NCBI GenBank assembly: GCA_019285715.1
Contig: CP079108.1
Span: 1,255,001 to 1,319,000, forward strand
Direction of reading: 5' to 3'
From: Sphingosinicellaceae bacterium
GTDB lineage: Bacteria > Pseudomonadota > Alphaproteobacteria > Sphingomonadales > Sphingomonadaceae
Length of the DNA stretch: 64,000 nt
Part shown: one piece after another, positions 52,172 to 61,228 of the stretch
Layout: every line of letters begins with the position of its first letter
Position numbering within the stretch: the stretch's first letter is position 1
Notes under the pieces: model-generated
Seen by the model: only the letters and a program-made list of their open reading frames with translations
The model's database searches: none
What the model was told of the DNA's origin: nothing
Translations under genes and position numbers: made by a program

Positions 52172-54514
52172 TTAGAGGAACAGCTCCGCCGCCGCATCGA
52201 CAATCGCCGCCGCATCCAGCCGGTACTCGCGGTACAAATCCCCCAGGTTCCCCGTCTGCCCGAACCGGTCGACCCCGAGCGGCGAGACCCGCTGCCCGCG
52301 CACGCCCCCCAGCCACGACAGCGTCCCCGGCGCGCCGTCGCAGACCGTGACCAGCCCGGCAGTGGGGCTAAGCGCGGCGAGCAGTTTCGCGGCGTGGCTC
52401 TCGGCGCGCTCGCCGGTCCAGCGCGCGGCGCGGGCGGCGGACCAGCTGCGGTGGAGGAGGTCGGGGGAGGTGACCGCGAGCAGCCCGATGCCCGGCAGGT
52501 CGTCCTTGAGCTGTTCCCACGCGGCCAGCGCCTCGGGCATCAGCGCACCCATCGCGACGATCGCGGCCTCGGCGCCGGGGGCGGGGGGCTTGAGCCAGTA
52601 GCCGCCGGCCAGTGCCCCGGTTTCCCAGCGGTCATCGGCTCGCTCGACCTGCGCGATGCTGCGCGTGGTCAGGCGGAGGTAGACCGCGCCGCCGTCGTCG
52701 GCCTGCATGTGGTCGAAGCTCCAGCGCATCAGCAGCGCCAGCTCGTCGGCGTAGGCGGGCTCGAAATAGGTCAGGCCGGGCTGGCCCATGCCGATCAGGG
52801 GCGAGTTGATCGATTGGTGCGCGCCGCCCTCCGGCCCGAGGGTCAGGCCGCTCGGCGTCGCGACCAGCAGGAAGCGCGCGTTCTGGTAACACCCGTAGTT
52901 GAGCGCATCGAGGCCGCGCGCGATGAACGGGTCGTAGACGGTGCCGATGGGCAGCAGCCGCGTCCCGAACAGCGGCGCCGAGAGCCCCGCGGCGGCAAGC
53001 ATAAGGAACAAATTGTTCTCGGCGATCCCCAGCTCGATGTGCTGGCCCGCCGGACGGCCGGCCCACTTCTGGGCGCTCGGGATGCGCGCGATGTTGAACA
53101 CGTCCGCCATGTCCTGCCGGCGGAACAGGCCGCGCTGGTTGACCCACGCGCCGAGGTTGGTCGACACGGTGACGTCGGGCGAGGTCGTGACGATGTGGTC
53201 CGCCAGCGGCCCGCCAGCCTTGGAGATGTCGAGCAGGATGCGCCCGAAGGCGGCCTGGGTCGACTGCTCGACTCCGTCGGGCACCGGCAGGCGATAGGGT
53301 ATCTGGATACCTTCAAAGGCCCGGTCGCCGACCTTGGCATGGAGTGGCGACGCCTCGACGAAGGCCTGGACGCTTGCCGCGGCGTTGTTGCCTAACCCCG
53401 CATAAGCGTCCCATTCGTACCCTTCGGGGATGCCCATCGAGGTTCGGAGGCCGTCGATCTGGCCCGGGTTCATCAGCCCGGCGTGGTTGTCCTTGTGCCC
53501 CGCGAACGGCAGGCCGTAGCCCTTGATGGTGTAGGCGATGAAGCACGTCGGGGTGTCGTCCTGCGCCTCCGCGAACGCCTCCAGCAGAGTCGCGATGCAA
53601 TGCCCGCCGAGGTTGGTCATCAGGCGCGCGAGGGCATCATCGTCGTGTGCCGCGAGCAACTCGACGACGGTCTGACCGAGGTCCTTCTGCAGCCGCTCGC
53701 GCCACGCCGCGCCGCCCTGGTAGGTCAGCGCCGCGTACTCGGCGTTCGGGCAGGCATCGATCCACGCCTCGAGCGCCTTGCCGCCCTGCTTCGCGAACGC
53801 CGCCTTCTGCAGCTTGCCCGACTTCAGCGTCAGCACCCGCCAGCCGCAGGTCGCGAAGATGTCGTCGAAGCGGTCGAACATGCGGTCGGCGGTGGTGTGG
53901 TCGAGCGACTGGCGGTTGTAGTCGACGATCCACCAGCAGTTGCGGACGTCGTGCTTGTACGCCTCGATCAGGCACTCGTAGATGTTGCCCTCGTCGAGCT
54001 CGGCGTCGCCCATCAGCGCGATCATCCGGCCGCGGTCGGCGTCCGCGAGCTTGCCGTGGGCGACCAGATAGTCCTGCACCAGGCTGGCGAAAGCGGTGAC
54101 CGCGACGCCGAGGCCGACCGAGCCGGTCGAGAAGTCGACGTCGATGCGGTCCTTGGTGCGGCTCGGGTAGCTCTGCATGCCGCCGAACGCCCGGAACGCT
54201 TTGAGCTGCTCCACCGTCTGCCGCCCGAGCAGGTACTGGATCGCGTGCAGCACCGGCCCCGCGTGCGGCTTGACCGCGACCCGGTCGTTCGGCCCGAGCG
54301 CGGCGAAGTACAGCGCGGTCATGATCGTCGAGATCGACGCGCACGATGCCTGGTGGCCGCCGACCTTCAGGCCGTCGGGATGCTCGCGCAGGTGATTGGC
54401 GTTGTGGATCGTCCACGACGCGAGCCAGCGCAGCCGCGCGTCAAGGGTGTCGAGCGTCGCGATCAGCTCGCGTGAAACGCCGGCGGGTTCGGTGACACGG
54501 AGGGAGCTGGCCAT
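52172..54514 (-). CDS. Thiamine-diphosphate enzyme, transketolase / pyruvate dehydrogenase E1-like
   Basis: A 780-residue ThDP enzyme. The cofactor motif begins MGDAELDEGNIYE and ends WWIVDYNRQSLD (about 168-205). Other blocks are LKVGGHQASCASI, FSTGSVGLGVAVT and, in the pyrimidine-binding half, HIELGIAENNLFL and LTLGPEGGAHQSI. Length lies between classical transketolase (about 665) and AceE (about 890), and the segments resemble the single-chain E1 type more than pentose-phosphate transketolase. No E2/E3 genes are adjacent. The exact 2-oxoacid or sugar substrate is not settled. Complete and intact. Confidence 0.85.
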   Translation of the reverse strand: MASSLRVTEPAGVSRELIATLDTLDARLRWLASWTIHNANHLREHPDGLKVGGHQASCASISTIMTALYFAALGPNDRVAVKPHAGPVLHAIQYLLGRQTVEQLKAFRAFGGMQSYPSRTKDRIDVDFSTGSVGLGVAVTAFASLVQDYLVAHGKLADADRGRMIALMGDAELDEGNIYECLIEAYKHDVRNCWWIVDYNRQSLDHTTADRMFDRFDDIFATCGWRVLTLKSGKLQKAAFAKQGGKALEAWIDACPNAEYAALTYQGGAAWRERLQKDLGQTVVELLAAHDDDALARLMTNLGGHCIATLLEAFAEAQDDTPTCFIAYTIKGYGLPFAGHKDNHAGLMNPGQIDGLRTSMGIPEGYEWDAYAGLGNNAAASVQAFVEASPLHAKVGDRAFEGIQIPYRLPVPDGVEQSTQAAFGRILLDISKAGGPLADHIVTTSPDVTVSTNLGAWVNQRGLFRRQDMADVFNIARIPSAQKWAGRPAGQHIELGIAENNLFLMLAAAGLSAPLFGTRLLPIGTVYDPFIARGLDALNYGCYQNARFLLVATPSGLTLGPEGGAHQSINSPLIGMGQPGLTYFEPAYADELALLMRWSFDHMQADDGGAVYLRLTTRSIAQVERADDRWETGALAGGYWLKPPAPGAEAAIVAMGALMPEALAAWEQLKDDLPGIGLLAVTSPDLLHRSWSAARAARWTGERAESHAAKLLAALSPTAGLVTVCDGAPGTLSWLGGVRGQRVSPLGVDRFGQTGNLGDLYREYRLDAAAIVDAAAELFL

Positions 54515-54659
54515 GCTTTCGCGGTACCCCGCTGCGGAAGGCCCCGCAAGAACATGGGGTCATGCTTTTAGCGGTGAGCCACCACGTGCGGCCACGACGC
54601 TTGCTTCCGTATCAGGGGTTGCGGCGTTATGCTCGCAGCCTCGATGAGTGGTTGAAGTT

Positions 54660-55589
54660 ATGCGTCGGCCTATTCGCGTCTTCGGTGTCCTCCTCGCTGT
54701 CATTGTGGGGGCATCGCTGGTGAGCGCCGCCGATACGCCGGCACCGACGACCCCGATGTTCCCGGGGGATCGGATCGAGACCTTCCCGCGGATCAGCGTC
54801 GAGGTGACCGGCTCGGGTCCGGACGTGATCTTCATTCACGGCTGGGGCAGTTCGCGCGAAGTCTGGCGCGAGGCTGCGGAGCGCCTACGCCATCGATACC
54901 GCCTTCATCTCGTGCAGATTGCCGGGTTTGCCGGTGAGCCGTCGCGGGACAACGCGTCCGGCCCGGTGTTGCTGCCCACTGCCGAGGCGATCGATGCGTA
55001 TATCCGTGCGGCGAAACTGAAGTCCCCCGCCGTCGTGGGCCATTCGTCGGGCGGCACGATCGCGCTCTGGCTTAGCGAGATGCACCCCGAGGATATCGGC
55101 AAGGTGTTGCTCGTCGACGCGATCCCGTCCCAGAATCTGGCCGCGCTCAACCCCGACCAGAGCGTCGAGATGGCACGCGCCAAGGCGGGCTCGATGCGGC
55201 GCCAGATCAGCCAGACCGACTACCGGGACGTGTGGATCCACGCGAAACTGCGCGCCCGCATGCAGTGGCTGACGACCTCCGATAAGAGCGAGGAAATCAT
55301 CGACTGGATGGCGGCCGGCGACCGGTTGGTGAATGCCCAGGCGTACTATGACCTCGGTATGCTCGACCTGCGGCCCGGGCTCGACGGCATTCAGGTTCCG
55401 GTGACGCTCATGTATCCGGTCGATCGCTCGCTCCCGAGCGGCATGGTGCCGGACGAGGCACTGTACCGCGCCGCCTATGCGTCGGTGCCGCACATGCGGT
55501 TCGTGCGGATCGATAGTTCCCGCCATTATATCATGTACGACCAGCCGAAGGTGTTCGACGCCCAGCTCAGGCGGTTCCTGCGCTCTTAG
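54660..55589 (+). CDS. Exported alpha/beta-hydrolase
   Basis: A 309-residue protein with an N-terminal signal peptide (FGVLLAVIVGASLVSAADT). The alpha/beta hydrolase core has the oxyanion loop FIHGWGSS, the nucleophile elbow VVGHSSGGT (Ser), an acid candidate in MYPVDRS and His in DSSRHYIMYDQP. Likely a periplasmic esterase or related hydrolase; substrate unknown. ATG at 54660 is given; a GTG at 54648 is possible. Its stop overlaps the GH26 stop on TTAG. Confidence 0.87.
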   Translation: MRRPIRVFGVLLAVIVGASLVSAADTPAPTTPMFPGDRIETFPRISVEVTGSGPDVIFIHGWGSSREVWREAAERLRHRYRLHLVQIAGFAGEPSRDNASGPVLLPTAEAIDAYIRAAKLKSPAVVGHSSGGTIALWLSEMHPEDIGKVLLVDAIPSQNLAALNPDQSVEMARAKAGSMRRQISQTDYRDVWIHAKLRARMQWLTTSDKSEEIIDWMAAGDRLVNAQAYYDLGMLDLRPGLDGIQVPVTLMYPVDRSLPSGMVPDEALYRAAYASVPHMRFVRIDSSRHYIMYDQPKVFDAQLRRFLRS

Positions 55590-56752
55590 CAGCCAGCCCT
55601 GGGCTTTTCGGTACCGAAGCAGGCCGCCCAGACTTTCGCCGCCAGCGGCTTGCGCCCAGTCTTGAACTCCCAGTCGCCGTCGCCGAGCCTGGTGTCCCAG
55701 ATGTTGACGTTGCGGACGGTGATGCCCAGCGCCTCGATGCGGGCGATCTGCTGCGCTAGGAAACGCGGGTATTCCGGCTCGTCGTCGCGGCCGAGCGCGC
55801 CCTTCGCGGCCCCGGAGCCGGCCTCGTCGAAGCCGATCGGCTTGTTGTGCAGCTTGGCCATCGCAATGGTCTGCTCGAGCGACCAGCCCCAGTTGCCCAG
55901 CTTGGGCTGCTTGATGCGCGCCGACGCGTTCGGGTAGTGCCAATAGTGGACGCGGTTCGCCAGGATGTCGGCCCACTCCTGCTTGCTGCCGAGCTGCCGC
56001 GTCCCGCCGGTCGACCAGTCGGTCAGGTCGAGCGGGTACATTGGGCTGTAGAGGTCGGTCGAGATCACGTCGACGTACGCGTCGCCCGGATACAGCGACT
56101 GGACGTCGAACGACGTGTCGTTGATGGCGCAGGGGTTCCAGTGGATGTACGCGCGGATGTGCTTTTCCTTCGCCCGGGCGTGGATGATGTCGGCGACGTG
56201 GCGGAAGGCGGCGACGAAATTGGCGCGCGCCGCGGGAGCCTTGGAGTTGCCCGGGGCCCACGGCATGAAGTTGCCGTTCATCTCGTAGGCGATGCGGAAA
56301 TCGACGGTTTTGTAGCCCTGTCCGGCCCAGGCATCGACGATGCCGGCGTAGATCGCGTCATATTTGCCGGCGATGATCTCCTGGTAGAAGGTATCGACCT
56401 TGCCCCAGCCGCCGGTATTGGAGGCCAGCGGCACCCCAACCAGCGGGATCATGCCCGACTCCGCCGCGAGATAGTCCCTGCCGCTCTGCTTCGCCGACCA
56501 CGCGCCCCAGTTAGCAGAGGAAATCCACGCTGCGGTCGGCTGGCCGAAGTCGGTGAAGGTGTTGAAGAATTTCGGACGCCGGCCGTTTAGCGCGGCAATG
56601 TGCGCATCGAAGTCATGCTTGAAGCGCGCCATCGCCTTGGGATCGTTGCCGTTCGGCCCGCCGACGTAGACGCCGGTCTCGTAAGCGGCGGCGCTGCCGG
56701 CGTCGAGCGCCATGCACGCTCCGACGCATAGCGCATAGCAGGCAGCGCGCAT
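55586..56752 (-). CDS. Exported glycoside hydrolase family 26 protein (mannanase-like)
   Basis: A 388-residue secreted (beta/alpha)8 hydrolase. The signal peptide ends near SAAAYETG. The acid/base Glu is in FRIAYEMNGNFMPW (Glu157) and the nucleophile Glu in KPIGFDEAGSG (Glu310), as in GH26. The family includes beta-mannanases and beta-1,3-xylanases; at the edge of an exopolysaccharide cluster it may trim or degrade the polymer made there (inference). The ATG at 56752 places the signal peptide at the N-terminus; an ATG at 56863 would add 37 odd residues. Confidence 0.82.
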   Translation of the reverse strand: MRAACYALCVGACMALDAGSAAAYETGVYVGGPNGNDPKAMARFKHDFDAHIAALNGRRPKFFNTFTDFGQPTAAWISSANWGAWSAKQSGRDYLAAESGMIPLVGVPLASNTGGWGKVDTFYQEIIAGKYDAIYAGIVDAWAGQGYKTVDFRIAYEMNGNFMPWAPGNSKAPAARANFVAAFRHVADIIHARAKEKHIRAYIHWNPCAINDTSFDVQSLYPGDAYVDVISTDLYSPMYPLDLTDWSTGGTRQLGSKQEWADILANRVHYWHYPNASARIKQPKLGNWGWSLEQTIAMAKLHNKPIGFDEAGSGAAKGALGRDDEPEYPRFLAQQIARIEALGITVRNVNIWDTRLGDGDWEFKTGRKPLAAKVWAACFGTEKPRAGC

Positions 56753-56990
56753 AAATATATCGGAAACAACTTTCACGTTATCGATCCAATGTTGATTGCA
56801 TGAACTGCTACGAATACTGATCAGAACCCTGTTGAAAAGCGCGAGCTGTTTCACGTCAGGCATTTAAACACACCTTATTTGGCTCTGATGTGAATGACCT
56901 CTTTATCACGGAACCGAATGTGGGTATGCCGCCTTGTGAAGCCGCACGACACTCGATCCGATCGTCGTCGGGTTGAAAAACGGGATATTC

Positions 56991-58442
56991 ATGGCAGTCC
57001 GCTCCTCCTTCGTCTGGATGGCCTTTGGCCAGGCGAGCTATTTCGGGCTGCAGTTCGTCGGCTCGATCGTCGTCGCGCGCCTGCTCGGCCCGTACGACAT
57101 GGGCGTTTTCGCGATCGCCATGGCGGTCATCGGCATGATCGGCGTCGTCCAGATGGTCGGCCTCAACACCTTCCTGATCCGGGAACCGGTCCTGACCCCG
57201 GAGATCATCGCGACCGCCGCCACCGTGAACCTCGCGATCTCCGCGCTGATGGCGGTCGTGATCGGCGGGCTGGGGCTGGCCGGCGACGCGTTGTTCGCCG
57301 AACCTGGGGTGCGGAGTTTGTTGCTTCTGCTCGCCGTGGTCCCGCTCATCGGGCAGTTCGCGTTCGTTCCCAACGCCCTTCTGGAGCGCGACGGAGCTTT
57401 CAAGACCATCGCTACGATCAAGGCTGCGTCGACGGCGTTCGGAATGGCCCTGACGATCATCCTCGCGCTCAAGGGCTTTCGATACATGAGCCTCGGGTAC
57501 AGCCAGGTCGCGACCGCGCTGCTGACCAATATCGCGATCAACATCATTGCGAGGCAGCACGTCAGCTTCCGCCTGTCGCTCGCCCATTGGTCGGCGATGT
57601 CCCGCTTCGGCGGACAGATATTCGCCGTCTCGGGCCTCACCCGGGTTGCGTCGCGCCTTATGGAACTGGTGCTCGGGCGCACCCTCGGGGTCGCGGCCCT
57701 CGGACTGTATTCGCGCGCCTCCAGCAACCACGCAATGGTCTGGGACAGCATCCACGGAGTCGTCGCCCGCGTCGTCTTTGCCGACTTTTCGCGCTGCCAA
57801 CGTGAGAATATCCCGCTTGGCGACCGTTATCTCAAGGTCCTGGAGCTGATGACCGGCATCCTCTGGCCGCTGTTCGCCGGGGTGGCGATCCTCGCCGGCC
57901 CAGCCGTGCAGCTGATTTACGGCCGTGACTGGAGCGGCGCTGCCGTGCCGTTGTCGCTGCTGTGCATCGCCAGCATGGTCCTCGTCTCGACGACGATGAG
58001 CTGGGAAGTCTTCGTGGTGCGGGGCGAGACCGGACGCCAGGCTCGCTTCGAGTTCATTCGCACGATCTTCGGCACCACCATCTTCGTCGCGGCGTGCTTC
58101 CATAGTCTTGCCGCTGCTGCTGCGACCCGGATCGCCGACGCGCTGTTCGCGCAATATCTGTATCGCCCTCATCTTGAGCGGATGACCGGCACCAAGCGCT
58201 CGCAATTCGGCGCGGTCTATCTGCGCAGCGGCATCGCGGCGGTCGCGGCGGTCGCGCCGGCGCTCGGACTGATGATCTTCTGGCGGTTTTCTGTGACGGT
58301 CCCCATCGTGCCGCTCGGAGTTGCGGTCGCTGCCGGGGGACTGGCGTGGCTGCTGGCGATGCGCAGCACCGACCACGTCATCTATCACGAGATGCGAACT
58401 GCGCTGCGCCGGTTGCGCGGTTCCGCGGCCCCTGCCACCTGA
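56991..58442 (+). CDS. Polysaccharide flippase, Wzx type
   Basis: A 483-residue integral membrane protein with 12-14 helices and the MOP-flippase start FVWMAFGQASYFGLQFVGSIVVARLLGP, followed by YDMGVFAIAM. Wzx proteins flip lipid-linked repeat units to the periplasm. It is the only plus-strand gene in the polysaccharide cluster proper, and its last 58 bases overlap the end of the convergent Wzy-like gene. ATG at 56991. The specific sugar unit is unknown. About 240 AT-richer bases separate it from the divergent GH26 gene and probably contain both promoters. Confidence 0.9.
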   Translation: MAVRSSFVWMAFGQASYFGLQFVGSIVVARLLGPYDMGVFAIAMAVIGMIGVVQMVGLNTFLIREPVLTPEIIATAATVNLAISALMAVVIGGLGLAGDALFAEPGVRSLLLLLAVVPLIGQFAFVPNALLERDGAFKTIATIKAASTAFGMALTIILALKGFRYMSLGYSQVATALLTNIAINIIARQHVSFRLSLAHWSAMSRFGGQIFAVSGLTRVASRLMELVLGRTLGVAALGLYSRASSNHAMVWDSIHGVVARVVFADFSRCQRENIPLGDRYLKVLELMTGILWPLFAGVAILAGPAVQLIYGRDWSGAAVPLSLLCIASMVLVSTTMSWEVFVVRGETGRQARFEFIRTIFGTTIFVAACFHSLAAAAATRIADALFAQYLYRPHLERMTGTKRSQFGAVYLRSGIAAVAAVAPALGLMIFWRFSVTVPIVPLGVAVAAGGLAWLLAMRSTDHVIYHEMRTALRRLRGSAAPAT

Positions 58443-59689
58443 GGCGCGGCCCAGATACACAGCAGGCCCGACATCACCACGAACGGCGCGAACAGCAGGT
58501 TGCCGCCACCAAGCTGGAAATTGGCGAACGCGAACAGCGACACCAGCGCGACGTCGCGCCGCCATAGCGAGGTGATGAAGAACAATGCGAACGCCGCGAG
58601 TCCGATGAAGCCGTAGTCGATGAACAGCTTGACGATCGGGTTGCCGCTACCCGCCGAGTAAAAGGTGGCGCGGTCGAGCGCGCCCGGCCCGTAGCCGATC
58701 AGCGTTCGGGTCTCGCCCCAAACCGCGTCGAACGCGTCGAACTGGAGCATGTAGCGCGCATAGCCGCTGCTGCCCGCATACTGCACCTCGTTGGCGCGCC
58801 CGGCGAGCGACGCGAACTGGCTTGGAAAGGCGAGCGCGACGATCGCCGCGACGATGAGCATCGCCAGCCCGAACAGGATGATCCGCCCCGATCCGCGCGG
58901 TGCCACGACGACCGACAGGACGCACGCGACCGCCAGCGCGAGCAGTCCGGTGCCGGCGTAGGTGACCAGATACGCGACGGCGTACAGCGGCAGGAAGCGC
59001 CAGTCGCGCCGGATGAAGACGTCGACCACGATCCCGAGCGCGAGGAGCTGGGAGAAGGTGCTCGGCTCGACGAGGAAGAACCCGTTGGAGCGCAGGATGC
59101 TCGAGCCGTATTCGAGGATCGGCCAGTAGTTATACAGCGGCTCGACAAGGATCGGCCGGAGCACCGGAAACGATACGAGGAACGAGAACAAGCGAATGCC
59201 GGCGAACTGCGCGAGATACTGCGCGATGCCGAGAACCGCGCACAGCCGGACATAGAACAGGAAGATGTCGAACACCCGGCGGCCGTCGAACCGATCCGTC
59301 GGTCCTATGGTGTAGCCCGCGTACAGGACCAGCAGCGACATCAACGAGCCGATGCTGAAGGAACTGATGCGGGTGTCGCTGCTGTTGGCAGCGACCAGCG
59401 CGCTGACCAATGCGGCGACCGCGACCGCGCCGTACAGCGCTACCGGCAGGGGCCTGAAGGCGCCGCGCCGGGTGACCAGCATCCAGGCCAGTGCGGCAAA
59501 GAACAGCGGCAGGCAGACATAGATCGGACTGCCGCCCAGATAGATGCAGAAGCGCTGCAGGCAGAGGCAGCCGAACATCCCGATGTGGATGAAGAGGCTG
59601 CTGGCGCGCTGGTCGGTCACGACCGTCGACGGTGCCGCGATCGTCGCCGCCCGCGGTGGACCGGCGAAGTCCGCGGTCAGGGCGTTCAC
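58385..59689 (-). CDS. O-antigen ligase / Wzy-type polymerase family protein
   Basis: A 434-residue membrane protein with 10-12 helices. A large periplasmic loop with RSNGFFLVEPSTFSQ and a later loop ending LIGYGPGALDRATF match the O-antigen ligase/polymerase family. In a cluster with Wzx and Wzc it is probably the Wzy polymerase of the exopolysaccharide. GTG start at 59689 overlaps the stop of the acyltransferase gene (GTGA). Its 3' end overlaps the convergent flippase gene by 58 bases. Confidence 0.87.
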   Translation of the reverse strand: MNALTADFAGPPRAATIAAPSTVVTDQRASSLFIHIGMFGCLCLQRFCIYLGGSPIYVCLPLFFAALAWMLVTRRGAFRPLPVALYGAVAVAALVSALVAANSSDTRISSFSIGSLMSLLVLYAGYTIGPTDRFDGRRVFDIFLFYVRLCAVLGIAQYLAQFAGIRLFSFLVSFPVLRPILVEPLYNYWPILEYGSSILRSNGFFLVEPSTFSQLLALGIVVDVFIRRDWRFLPLYAVAYLVTYAGTGLLALAVACVLSVVVAPRGSGRIILFGLAMLIVAAIVALAFPSQFASLAGRANEVQYAGSSGYARYMLQFDAFDAVWGETRTLIGYGPGALDRATFYSAGSGNPIVKLFIDYGFIGLAAFALFFITSLWRRDVALVSLFAFANFQLGGGNLLFAPFVVMSGLLCIWAAPQVAGAAEPRNRRSAVRIS

Positions 59690-60837
59690 CGGGTGCTCGC
59701 CGTCGGATAGGGGCTCGCGGTGACGGGCGCATGCCCTTTGCCCTCGCTCGGCCCGTGCCGTCGAAGCCAGCGGGTCAGCTGCACCTCGATCCAGCGCTGG
59801 CTGTAGTGCGCCACCAGTAACGCGATCGGCAGCGCGACGACCGCGAACACCAACTGGGCAGCCGGGCCTGCGGCCGCCGCCATGCCGCTCAGCTTAAGCA
59901 GATACTTGACCGGAGCCATCACCACGGGGTGCCAGAGGTAGAAGCTGTAGCTGATCGTACCGAGCCACTGTAGCGGCGCGGTGCGCAGGGTCGCGCTGAG
60001 CAGACCCTTGCCCATCGCGATCCCGAGGAGCGCCATGCCGCCCAGGAGTGCCGAACCGACGAGCAACGGCGCGGTCGCCAGCCAGTCGGTGAACGGCATG
60101 TCGAGCGGCGTCACCGTCATCATGTCGCCGCCGTTCGCCAGCTCGATCAGACGCCAGCACAGCAGGCAGGCGAGGAGCATCGGTAGCGGCCATCCCGCCA
60201 GGCGCCGGATGAACGGCGTACGCGGCAGCCCGGCGGCGATCGCCAGTCCGGCCGGAAACAATGCTCCACGCGGGAATAGCGCCAGCAGAACGACCCCGGT
60301 CACCACCGCGACCGGCTTCCACCAGGTCTGGCCTCGCGACCGTAACCACCAGAAGACCGTGCACAGCGCGTAGAAGGTGATTTCATAGCCCAGCGACCAG
60401 GCCGCTGGATTGACCTGTCCGACATGGATGAAGGGTGGCGGCGCAAGCAAGTTGAGCAGCCATTCGCCGAGCGACGGCAACCAATAATGGGTCACGATGC
60501 TGATTGCGGTGATCGCCAGGATCGTCGTCCACAGTAACGGAAAGATCCGAGTCGCGCGGTCCCACGCGAACGATCGCATCGACGGAGCCCGCGCCAGCGC
60601 GCCGAGGATGACGTACCCGCTGATCCCGAAAAACAGCTCCACGCCGAACTGGAAGGAGCCGAGCAGATACAGCGTCAGCGGGGCATCGGCGGGGAGGAAG
60701 CCCGCCAGGCCCGAGTTCGCGACATGGAACACGAACACCATCAGCGCGAACAGGCCGCGAGCGCCGTGGATCGATGGATTAAAAGACGCGCTCCGCTGCC
60801 GTTTCACAAGCTGTCCGACGCATCGGCGACCCTGCAT
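59686..60837 (-). CDS. Acyltransferase-3 family membrane protein
   Basis: A 383-residue polytopic membrane protein. The AT3 signature begins SIHGARGLFALMVFVFHVA with the conserved His, followed by FGVELFFGISGYVI and WDRATRIFPLLW. ISYSFYLWHPVV lies near the end. These enzymes move acetyl or other acyl groups from the cytoplasm to extracytoplasmic sugars, so modification of the exopolysaccharide is likely. ATG at 60837. It is translationally coupled to the Wzy-like gene. Confidence 0.9.
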   Translation of the reverse strand: MQGRRCVGQLVKRQRSASFNPSIHGARGLFALMVFVFHVANSGLAGFLPADAPLTLYLLGSFQFGVELFFGISGYVILGALARAPSMRSFAWDRATRIFPLLWTTILAITAISIVTHYWLPSLGEWLLNLLAPPPFIHVGQVNPAAWSLGYEITFYALCTVFWWLRSRGQTWWKPVAVVTGVVLLALFPRGALFPAGLAIAAGLPRTPFIRRLAGWPLPMLLACLLCWRLIELANGGDMMTVTPLDMPFTDWLATAPLLVGSALLGGMALLGIAMGKGLLSATLRTAPLQWLGTISYSFYLWHPVVMAPVKYLLKLSGMAAAAGPAAQLVFAVVALPIALLVAHYSQRWIEVQLTRWLRRHGPSEGKGHAPVTASPYPTASTR

Positions 60838-60884
60838 GAACCCTCGGGCGGCCTAGCAATTATAACAGGGGAGTTGTCGACGAC

Positions 60885-61217
60885 ATGCCCGCTACGCAAG
60901 TCCAATGGAACATGGTAGGGTCCCCTCGGGGAGACGGTTTGACCGAAGATAAGCCAGTGCAGACGGCGTCCGTCAGCAACACGATGACCGAAGTGCCGCG
61001 GTTCGCCGGATCGGGCGCACGGCCGCGGCGCGTCGACGTCATGGCCAATACCGCGCATCTCGATTTGCCCGGGGCTCCGGCGCGAAAGCCTGGAGCCGGG
61101 TCTCGCACGCCGGTGCTGCTCCCGCAGTCGCTCTATCGTGCCGTCGATTTCCGCTACTGGATCGTGGCGGTCGGGGGCGGCATGCTGGCGTGGTGGGTGC
61201 TTTTCCATATTCTCTAG
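60885..61217 (+). CDS. Small protein with a C-terminal membrane helix, unknown
   Basis: A 110-codon frame. The first 75 residues are polar and low-complexity, then LLPQSLYRAVDFRYW leads into one hydrophobic helix (IVAVGGGMLAWWVLFHIL) at the very C-terminus, a tail-anchor layout. Codons are GC-rich at third positions in the second half but less so at the start, so a later ATG (60984 or 61041) may be used. It lies between divergent and convergent polysaccharide genes, eleven bases from the wzc stop. No family was recognised. Confidence 0.5.
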   Translation: MPATQVQWNMVGSPRGDGLTEDKPVQTASVSNTMTEVPRFAGSGARPRRVDVMANTAHLDLPGAPARKPGAGSRTPVLLPQSLYRAVDFRYWIVAVGGGMLAWWVLFHIL

Positions 61218-61228
61218 GCGCACTGCGG

